The notes beneath the pieces are model-generated. The model was given only the letters and a program-made list of their open reading frames with translations, was not told where the DNA came from and did no database searches. A DNA stretch of 64,000 nt from Acorus gramineus. Lineage: Eukaryota; Streptophyta; Magnoliopsida; Acorales; Acoraceae. The translations under genes and the position numbers were made by a program. Below are positions 55,566 through 64,000 of this stretch, piece by piece. Every line of letters begins with the position of its first letter. Within the stretch, counting starts at the first letter, position 1. The stretch covers positions 3,720,001 through 3,784,000 of the forward strand of contig JAUJYN010000017.1 of assembly GCA_030737835.1 (NCBI GenBank), in the 5' to 3' direction.

Positions 55566-58500
55566 TGTTATATATGTGTCACTTTTTGGCTTGCTGGTAA
55601 CCATTGGAGCATTTTGACAGTTTTTGAGTTTTTTCGTTTTTCGATCGGAACTGCTAAAATTTTGGACTGTTAGCTATCGTCCTGAGCTAGAGGACTCCGA
55701 TTGAAAATCTAACTGCATATTATGTGTCCTGGTGCCATTCTAAGCCACTCATGAAATTCCGGTAACATTTCAGAAATTTTGGAGTTCCGGAGCGTATCCG
55801 GGTTTTGACCGAGCGAGAAGTCATTGGGAGAGTTGACTCGGTCAAAGTGGGCCCAAAGACTTGGTCAAACCTTTTTTTCTTTTGTGTGGTTGGATTGACC
55901 TAAGTCAAACCCCACTTAAAGCCTTAATCCTCACTTAAACTTGATTAGCCCTAATTTTAAGTGACTTGCTATATAAATGAGATCTAAAATTTGGTTACCA
56001 CTATTCATCATCTCCCACCTTTTGTTTTCTCTCTCTCCCTCTCTCAAAAGCTTCCGATTTGAGCCCCTTAGAGTCCTCAAACCCAAAAACCTAAAGCATA
56101 GAAAGTGTAGATCCGGTCCCGATCTACACCCCGGTGTTTTCAAATCCAGATTCTGGCCTACCTAGCCTTTCCGTCCGCCCTCTCTTCTCCTCGGATCCGA
56201 GCCAAATCGGAGGTGGGAGTAGGTCTTGGTGGTAGAGACCGTTGGGGGAGCGTTTCGGTGCGCGGAGAGCAACCGGACACCTCTTCCTCCCCTTGGTAAG
56301 CTCTTTTTCCTCTTCTTTTTGGCTTAGATATATGTTAGGAGGGGGGTTTTGGGGTTGGGAGGTGGTCGGCGGCTGTGGGAGGCTGTCGGAGGTGGTTGGG
56401 GGGCGGCCGGAGGCCGTTGGTGGCCTGGTGGTTGGTGGTGGAGGTGCTAGGGCATGGGGGTTGCTGTTCCGGGCAGAGCAGCAGCACAGGCGCAGCAGGC
56501 GGAGCCGCTGGCGGGGGCGCGCGCGTGCGTGCACGCAGGCGTGTGGGCAGGCGTGCGCTCGGGTGGAGCTGGAGGCCAGCAGGCGCGCGTGCTGGGCGTG
56601 CGGGCGCTGGGGGTGCTGGCCGAGTAGGCGTGCGTGCAGGGCACCGTGCAGGGTGCGCGCGGAGCGCTGCGCAGGGGCGAAGGCACGCTGTGCCCACGCG
56701 GGAGTCGGTGGAGTGCTGGGCGAGTCGGCGGTGCGCGCGGGGTGCGCGCGGAGCGAGACGAGTGCAGCGGAGGTGCGTGCGGGGTACGCGCGGGGCGAGG
56801 CGCAGGGCGCGAGGCGTGCGGGGTGCACGCGGGCTGCTGCGCTGGGGCGCAGTAGGCGCGTGGTGCACCCGGGAGGCTGGGCGGCTTGTCCAGGCGGCGG
56901 GCAGGGGCCCGGCGGTGCGCCGGGGTGCACGGGCTGAGGCGCGGCGGTGCGTCCGGGGACGGGTGGCCGTGCGGGTGGTTGCCAGGGGTGCGGGAGTGAG
57001 TCGGGGTTCTCGGGCTAGCATGCGTACAGGCCGTATGCACGTTTGCCCGAGTGTTGGGTATTTATTTGTGTATTTTGTGTATTTTGTGGTATTTGTGGAT
57101 TATAGTCACCAGTTGATACCCTGTCTTGCAGATCTCGACGGACGGTCGCGCGTCGACCCAACTTCCGGTGAGTGGGACAACCCAACCCAGTTTGGGAGGC
57201 GCTACATGCACTTGGGCGTGTACCGTCCTCCCCTGGGGCACATAGTTAATATTAACTGTTTTATTGTAATCCATGCAAGCATGATCTATGTGTAGAATGC
57301 ATGCCACCCTAGACTTGTATGTTAGGGACTTGCACCCTTAGGATTTGTGCATGAGCCGTGCATCCTGTCACCTCGTTATCATGCTAGGAAAGCCCCGACC
57401 TATGCATGCGTCCTATTAGTTTGATTTAATTAATTAAATGCAAGCTTTAATATTATTAGCATGGTTTGGGGAATATAAGGGGGCCTTGCGAGGTTAACAT
57501 TGAGACCCGGGTTAGGGTACTCCGTGTCCTCGTTTGGTTGGCGGGATGTCCTACGTAGGGACCTCAAGTTGCCCTCCCAAGGTCTCTTTTCCTCATTTAT
57601 GTCTTATTTATTTCCCCGCATCTTGGTTATGCGCGCTGGTGGAATTCTGAAAGAATTCAAGACATTAGAGTTGTAGAGATGTGCTGTCAGCGGATCCGAG
57701 TGGATCATATGCGATGGATAGGCTGTTCTGTTCCCTTCTTTGGATCCGTGTAGAGACTACCTCAGCGTTAGAAAGGTTGTCCCGTGCAGGGGCTCCCATC
57801 AGTAGGCGCCTCCTGATTTGGTAGAAGGACTGTGCTGAATGTGGGAGTGGCCAAACGACCTACGGAGTGGGGAGAGACTATCGGTGGACCAAGGGTGACC
57901 AACAGCCTAGTCAGTCCCAAGAGCCTATCTCACCTATTGAGGGGTGAGGGTGAGGGTATGGTGGGCCGGCGATGCGACGACCCACAGGATTGTGTATGGA
58001 TGATTATCAGCCCATTAAGTCCCAATACCCTTTGTCACCTATTGAGGGGTGAGGGTGAGGGTGTGGTGGTTCGGCGATGTAGCGAACCACCGGACTTGTA
58101 ATTGATTATGCCACTTTGTGGCTCTTTGCTATAAATTGTGGTTAGTATAAACTTTATGCATGGGTTGTGCTATTCACTGAGCGTGTGGCTCACCCCTCGC
58201 ATAAAATCTTTTTCAGTGATCACTGAGGAGGACTTGAAGGAGGAGCTTCCCGAGCGACTACACCAGTAGCGGAGTAGCGCCACGTCCCTCGAGTTTTGAG
58301 GCCATCAGCATCCTTCTCTTTGTTGTATGTATATATTTCTGTGCTTGGGCACCTAGTTTGGATTATGTATGGATTGTATTTGTGTGTATATGGACATGTT
58401 GGCTCTCACAGGACATATGATTATGTATCGAGTCTGTAGTATGTTTTGATTACAGATTCAGTCTTTTTAGCTTCCGCATTTGGTGTATATATCATGTCAG

Positions 58501-58620
58501 TCCTGCTTTTATCTGTGTTGTCATTTTAGCTGTTGTTTGTGGTATATTGTTGATCTCCTGTTTACTGATATCATATATACACTTGCCGCATCCCGGGGAC
58601 GGCTGCCCTGGGGTGTGACA
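55566..58620 (+). mobile_element. Solo LTR, family 1, nested
   Basis: 3055 bp, TGTTATATATGTGTCAC to GGGGTGTGACA. Flanks CTAGG (55561-55565) and CAAGG (58621-58625) differ by one base, consistent with an old target duplication; the unoccupied paralogue CACCCTAGGCCTTGCATG is at 53412-53429. Candidate TATA TATATAAA at 55970-55977, predicted intron 1 56296-57131, mini-exon 57132-57167, intron 2 57168-58216. Closest in sequence to the LTRs of A and D. Confidence 0.92.
55970..55977 (+). promoter_or_regulatory. Candidate TATA box of solo LTR 55566-58620
   Basis: CTATATAAATGAG lies about 400 bp into the LTR, about 30 bp before CACTATTCATCATC, a suitable start region. This puts U3 at roughly 430 bp and the predicted introns within the transcribed part. 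Confidence 0.55.
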
Positions 58621-58625
58621 CAAGG

Positions 58626-59703
58626 CCTTGCATGTGAGGGATATGCACCCTTATGATATGTGTAAAGGCCCAAGCATCCTGATACCATGTTTTCATGCTA
58701 GCGAAGCCTCGACCTACACATGCGTCCCATTTAGTTTAATTTATTTAAATCAAATGTGAGTTTTTGTAATTAGCATGCCTTAGAGAATATTATAACCTTG
58801 TGGTTATAATATATGCTTCCCCGCATCTTAGTTATGCGCCCTGCAGGAATTCTGAAGAATTCATGACATTTGTAGAGTTGAGATCGGTGTCGGCGGATCC
58901 AAGTGGATCGTATCCGTGTGGGTAGGCTGTTTCTCTTCTCTCCGTTGGATCCATGTAGGGACTCCTCAGCGTTAGACAGGCCGTCCTGACAGAGGGCTCC
59001 CATCAGTAGGCACCTCCTGATTTGGTGTCGGACTGTGCTGAATCGTGGGAGTAGACCAGGCGAGCTACGGAGTGGAAGAGGGACTATCGGTGGACCGAGG
59101 GTGATTAACAGCCTAGTCAGTCCCAAGATACCATGTCACCAGTTTGAGGGTGAGGGTGTAGTGGGTTGGCGATGAGCGACCCACTGGTTTGTGTAGTTGT
59201 TGCCACTTAGAGGCTATGAATGATTTGAGGTTAATATGAATTGTGATGCATGGGTTGTGCTATTCACTGAGCGTGTGGCTCACCCCTCGCATATATTTTT
59301 CTCCAGAGATATCTGAGTCGGATCCGCAGGAGGAGCTCCCCGAGGCACGTCAGCAGTAGCGGAGCAACGTAACGTTCTTCGTGTGAGAGGCCATTCAGCA
59401 TCCCCCCTTTGCTTGTATGTATTGTATTCCGTGCTTGAGCACGCGTTTGTATTATATTTGGATGTCGTGTATATATTGGCTCTCACAGGACAGTTGATTA
59501 TGTATCGAGTCTGTAATATGTCTTTGAATTACAGACTCAGTCTTTTAGCATCGGCTATTTGCATATATATTATGTCAGCCTCTTTGTTGTCTGTGTTGTC
59601 AGTGTTGATATTGTTTTGAGTATATTATTGACCTCTTGTATAGACTGTTGATATCATATATACCCTTGCCGCGTCCCGGGGACGGCCGCCCTGGGGCGTG
59701 ACA
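58626..59703 (+). mobile_element. Family 1 LTR, right part: 3' LTR of the deleted element
   Basis: Resumes with CCTTGCATGTGAGGG, has the G-rich array (about 59143-59160) and the acceptor TTTTTCTCCAG (59306), and ends GGGGCGTGACA at 59703. GGATG follows (59704-59708) against TGATG on the left side of the element, one mismatch. Confidence 0.88.
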
Positions 59704-59708
59704 GGATG

Positions 59709-62084
59709 ATTCTTGGCGGATTGGTATCATGCTTCGGATTCAATTGTTTTCGCTCTCTTGTGTTTCGCGAGCCGTGCGCTCGTTAGGTGAGTGGTTTGAT
59801 CCAATCCCCCCCCCCCCTCGAGATGTGCTCGACGCGCGTAGTCGTGCGTCGCGCATCAATGGGATATCCTAGTTATACTACTTGTGTAGATAAGTAGTAT
59901 TTCCATGCTTAAACTATAATATGTTAGATATCATGCATGCTAGGATTATATGACATGTATTGTATCCATGTATGAATGATTGTATTGCATGCGCCCCTCT
60001 AGTATGGGCATGTATTAATGTGTATGGATGTATAGAATATGGCATGCCTTAGGTAGTATTGTAATACTACTCCCACCATATTAATTGGAATATCCAGCAT
60101 GATTAAGTCTGGGTTAATAACGGGCACCTGCCTAATATTCCCTTACGATAAGACTCGAGGGCATGGTGTAGTTGTTGCGCCCATGCTAATGGGGCAAAGC
60201 TATGACCAGCTTCATGAGATGATGATCTCTCTCGCCCTCTCCCTCTGAACGAACTGAGTAAGTAGATGCAATTTCCTACTCGACTCAGGTTCGTTTGGAA
60301 TATTGGCATGCACCTGTTAGTGCGCGAGATCGCGTTTGACCCTTTCTTTTAAGTTGGCGATATCCAACGCATGCTTAAGTTAGGCCTTGTGTGCTTATGT
60401 GATTAATGACCATGTATGCATGTTGTATGATTTATTATGATGTAAATCCACGTTAGGGAGTGTCCCTATAATTATTAGATGATTGTGCATATGGTTCATG
60501 CACATAGCTAGATATAATTCTCCTGGATATATTTATATGCGCATGTTAAAAACTGTTAGGCCTATCTGAAATAGGCGTGGGTATGACCCGCTGTCGGGTT
60601 GTACCTTATTAGTTAGAGCGCTAGCGATGTAATCGCCCCGTGCATCCGAGCGATGCACTCGTTTGGAATTCAGGAGAATTCATTACCTTATCGGTTTTGT
60701 TAAGCCGGTAGTGGGGCATTAGGCTAGGCCTACCCGTGCTAGGCGTGTATATGAACCGCCTGTTGGGTTATGTGCCTTGAGATTATTTCTGCGTGAGAGC
60801 AGAGGCAACCCCCTTGTGTCCGAGCGACGCAACCGTGTGGGAGTACAATAGTGTTCGCTCTTTCGATATGTGATTATCGAGAGTAGTTGATTTCCATGGG
60901 TTCGCTTTGCGAACATGGAATGTTTACTCCCAATGTCGTCCGTGTTGAAGAGGCCCGGGTTGTAGCTGTCCTGACAGAGTGCTCCCATCCGTAGGTACCA
61001 CCGATGCGTTCGGGGGCGTACTGATCGTGAGAGTGTACCAGGTAGAGGCTACCCAGGAGAGGGCTAACGAATGATATTGCGAGCGTGGAATCGTTCTCCC
61101 CTTCGTTGGATCCGATGTAGGAACTTCCCGGCGTTGGAAAAGCTGTCCTGACAGAGGGCTCCCATCCGTAGGTACCACCGAGGCGTTCGGAAGCGTACTG
61201 ATCGTGGGAGTATACCAGGTAGTGACTACGCGGGAAAAAGGGCTACCGGTGGACCAAGGGTGTAGAGCAGTCTAAGTCTCTTCCAAAAGTCCCAAGAGTC
61301 TCCCTCCGGGAGTGAGGGTGAGGATGAAGTGAAGACACGTCGCCGCATGACCCATTCGTCGTTCGTCCGTTCCCAGAGTTGTTGGGTCCGGTTACGTATC
61401 GATGTTCAAAGACATCGTTGGGCAGTTATCTCGATGTAGATGATCCAGTAGTGTTGTGTAGACCAGTAATTCCGGGTCTCTTCAACCAATGGTATGGTCT
61501 CTCCCCAAAAGTCCCAAGAGTCTCCCTCCGGGAGTGAGGGTGAGGGTGAGGTTGGTCGCGCCGCCGCGTGACCGTGTTATCCATGGGTTTCCACCCATGT
61601 TTTCCTTGGAAGGAAATTGCTTTAGTATTGAACTGTTATGGTGATTGGTTTCCAGCCACTCACTGAGCTTGTAGCTCACCCCTCGCATACTGTTTCTTTT
61701 CAGGGGCAGTGTTGGGCGTGGAGTTGGAGTTTCCCTGTGGCGTGGTCTTATGGGCGTGGAGCGTTCTTCCGGCGGGTGGCGAGTGCGAGGCTGTCAGCAG
61801 TCCTAGAGTCATTTTATGTATTGTAAATCGTGCATGTGGCACAGGTTGTATTTTCTTTGGTCTAGACTTGGCTCTCAGAGGACAGTGATTGTGTATTCGA
61901 GTCTGTAATAATGTTTTTGGTTTACAGACATTGTTTATATATTATGCTTCCGCTTTTCAGTCAGTTATCACTATCTTTGCTTTGCCACCTTGTGTTGTTA
62001 TTGGAGTCTTTATTGACCTCAGGTATTGATAGCTGATATTTCATTATTGCGACGTCTCGGGGACGGCCGCCCTGGGGCGTGATA
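59709..62084 (+). mobile_element. Variant family 2 LTR, piece 2
   Basis: Resumes LTR 50392-51774 at ATTCTTGGCGG and runs through the GTGAGTGGTTTGATCC block, CTCGAGGGCATGG, GAATTCAGGAGAATTC, the G-rich arrays and TTTTCAG/GGGCAG to GGGGCGTGATA at 62084, where TGACA is changed to TGATA. The next bases are not a repeat of the left flank CCCAC. Confidence 0.87.
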
Positions 62085-62102
62085 TCAATAAGGGCGGAAG
62101 AA
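62085..62102 (+). other. Remnant of an element's internal 3' end with a degenerate polypurine tract
   Basis: TCAATAAGGGCGGAAGAA resembles the last bases of element B before its 3' LTR (CTAAGGGGGGAAGAA). It is joined directly to the end of a family 2-like LTR, so everything else of that element is missing. Confidence 0.65.
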
Positions 62103-64000
62103 TGTTATATATGTGTCACTTTTATCCTTCTGGTCACCATTGGAGCATTCTGGCAGTTTTTCAACTTTTCCTTTTTTCGATCGGAACCGCTAAAATTTTA
62201 GACTTTTAGCTATCATCCTGAGCTTGAGGACTCTGATTGAAAAATCTAACTGCATATTATGTGTCCTGGTGCCATTTCAAGCCACTCACAAAAATTTCAT
62301 CGAATTCCGGTAACGTTTCAGAATTTCACAGTTCCGAATCGTATCCGGGTTTTGACCAAACGAAAAGTCATTGGGAGACTTGACTTGGTCAAAGTTGACC
62401 CTTGACTTGGTCAAATGGTTTTGGTTTTTAGTGTGGTTGGGTTGACTAGGGTCAAATCTCACCTAAACCTAACTAAACCTAGCTTAACCTAATTTAATTC
62501 TAAGTGGTGAGTGTGTGAGTGTGTGTGGTGTGTGTGTGTGTGCTTAAGTGAAGTCCACGCCCAAGCATAGTGTTCCCCCTCCCTATTCATCATCTTCTCT
62601 CTCAAGCTCTCTCAAAAGCTCTCACCTCCCTCTCTTTAAATCCCCCATTTGACCTAGTTAGAGTGTTCAAAAGAAGAAGCCATTGAAGGAGAAAAGATAG
62701 GTGAGGACCCGATCTATCTTTCTATGGTCTTGGATCTCCATTTCCCCTTGGTTTTCCTCCTCTCTTACCTCCTTTTCTCCCCTGTTTTCAGCCCTTCTTT
62801 GGCTGAGAAGAAGGCTTGGTGGTGGTGGTCTTGGAGGTGGCGAATCGGTGCGCGAAGAGCACCCGATTTCCTCCCCTTCCCTTCCTCTCCTTGGGTGAGC
62901 TTCTTTCCTTTTCTTGTGTAGATGCTTGATTAGGATGTGTTTTTGAGTATGCATGGCATGCATGGTGGTTGGGGGGTTGGAGGGGGGCTGTTGGGGGCTG
63001 TGGGAGTGGTGGAGTGGCACGGGCGAGCGCGTGGGCGTGCGTGCGGGTGCTGCGCAGGGGGCGCAGTGCGCTCAGGGCGAGCGAGCGTGCGCGCGGGGTA
63101 CGCGCGGGAGGGGGTACTGCGCTGGGGCGCAGTGCGTGCGGGTGTGCGCGCGAGGTGCTACGCTGGGGTGCACTGCGCACGGGTGCACCCGGGGCTGGAC
63201 GCGCGGTGCGCTCGGGCGCGCGCGAGCGTGCTCGCGCGCGCGACAGCGTGTCCGGGCGTGCGGGCAGGGGCGCGGCAGCGCGCCTGGGTGCTCGGGATGG
63301 GGCGCGGCAGTGCGTCCGGGGCGCGGGGGTGCGCGCATGCATGCGCACCCGTGCGTGTGCGTGCGGGTGGCCGTGCGCATGGCTGCCCGGCGGTGCGGGA
63401 GAGTGTCGGGGCACTCGGACTCGCGTGCGTACAGGCCCGTATGCATGCTTGTCAGAGTGTTGGGTATTTTTATCGTATTTTTTGGCGTATTTGTGTATTT
63501 TACTCACCATTTTGGTTTCCCATGTCTTGCAGATCTTGGCGGGCGATCACGCGACGACCCAGGTATTGGTGAGTGGGACAATCCAACCCAGTTGGGAGGT
63601 GTTCGATGCACGTAGGCGTGCATTGCCCTCCCCTGGGGCACCATAATTGCATATTAGATAGTATTAATTGTAAACTATGCACGCATGATTATTATGATGT
63701 GTCCAAGTGTTCAATATAAACTATGCATGCATGATTATTATGTAGTATCCATGTCACCTAGGCCTTGCATGTTAGGGATATGCACCCTTATGATATGTGT
63801 AAAGGCCCAAGCATCATGATACCATGTTTTCATGCTAGGGAAGCCTCGACCTACGCATGCGTTCCATTTAGTTTAATTTATTTAAATCAAATGTGAGTTT
63901 TGTAATTAGCATGCCTTAGAGAATATTATAACCTCGTGGTTATAATATATGCTTCCCCGCATCTTAGTTATGCGCCCTGGAGGAATTCTGAAGAATTCAT
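62103..64000 (+). mobile_element. Family 1 LTR (3' LTR), cut by the window end
   Basis: Starts TGTTATATATGTGTCAC after a polypurine-like tract. Contains the W-box cluster (about 62345-62455), a GT-rich run (about 62508-62542), predicted intron 1 (62895-63532), the CpG-rich tract (63010-63450) and the AATTCTGAAGAATTC landmark at the end of the window. Closest to the LTRs at 51775 and 53938. Confidence 0.9.

Overview
This window is intergenic heterochromatin from a flowering-plant nuclear genome. It consists almost entirely of Ty3/gypsy LTR retrotransposons of the chromovirus type, and the polyprotein resembles the Tekay/Del lineage: protease DSGATHSF, reverse transcriptase FIDD, RNase H, HHCC/DDE integrase, GPF motif and a C-terminal chromodomain. 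The primer-binding site matches the 3' end of plant initiator tRNA-Met. I see no host gene, rRNA, tRNA or CRISPR. The species cannot be fixed from the sequence; a large repeat-rich, possibly monocot, genome is an inference.

Two related LTR families make up nearly all of the sequence. Family 1 LTRs begin TGTTATATATGTGTCAC. Family 2 LTRs begin TGTTATGCCTGTGTCATTTGG. Both end in the same GACGGCCGCCCTGGGGCGTGACA-like block and are about 2.6-4 kb long. Layout: (1) 1-16555 holds element A (plus strand, cut by the window start), whose 3' LTR was hit by minus-strand element D, the remains of a head-to-tail tandem; A itself lies inside an older minus-strand LTR. (2) 16556-19732 is the only non-LTR stretch: AT-rich DNA, a pair of diverged inverted repeats, and two tandem-repeat arrays (44 bp x4 and 162 bp x3). 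(3) 19733-42905 is a family 2 LTR split by three later insertions: solo LTR 20037-23796, LTR 24381-27285, and solo LTR 28596-42814. The last of these was split again by the full-length element B (32236-42456, target duplication CAAAT). (4) 42906-50391 holds scrambled and mosaic LTR pieces and a solo LTR (44433-47871, target duplication GCGCA). (5) 50392-62084 is a family 2-like plus-strand LTR split by an element whose interior was deleted (51775-59703), which is split in turn by solo LTR 55566-58620. (6) 62085-64000 is the 3' end of another family 1 element.

Coding capacity: B has an intact-looking 433-aa Gag, but its pol carries one in-frame stop and four small frameshifting deletions. D has a 962-codon open RT-RH-IN-chromodomain frame, one stop between protease and RT, and a gag deletion that removes the zinc knuckle. 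A has a 20-bp frameshifting deletion. None looks autonomous as written.

The most interesting signal is a conserved splice-site layout inside the LTRs. A donor after CTTG/TTTTG, a CpG-rich hypervariable tract, and an acceptor TGCAG enclose a first putative intron. A 36-37-nt mini-exon and a GTGAGT donor follow, and a pyrimidine-tract CAG acceptor lies about 0.8 kb further on. LTR 24381-27285 lacks the first putative intron exactly at the predicted exon junction, as if copied from spliced RNA. Other notable points are a dense W-box cluster in family 1 U3, a G-rich hexamer array in every LTR, and rearrangement junctions with microhomology.
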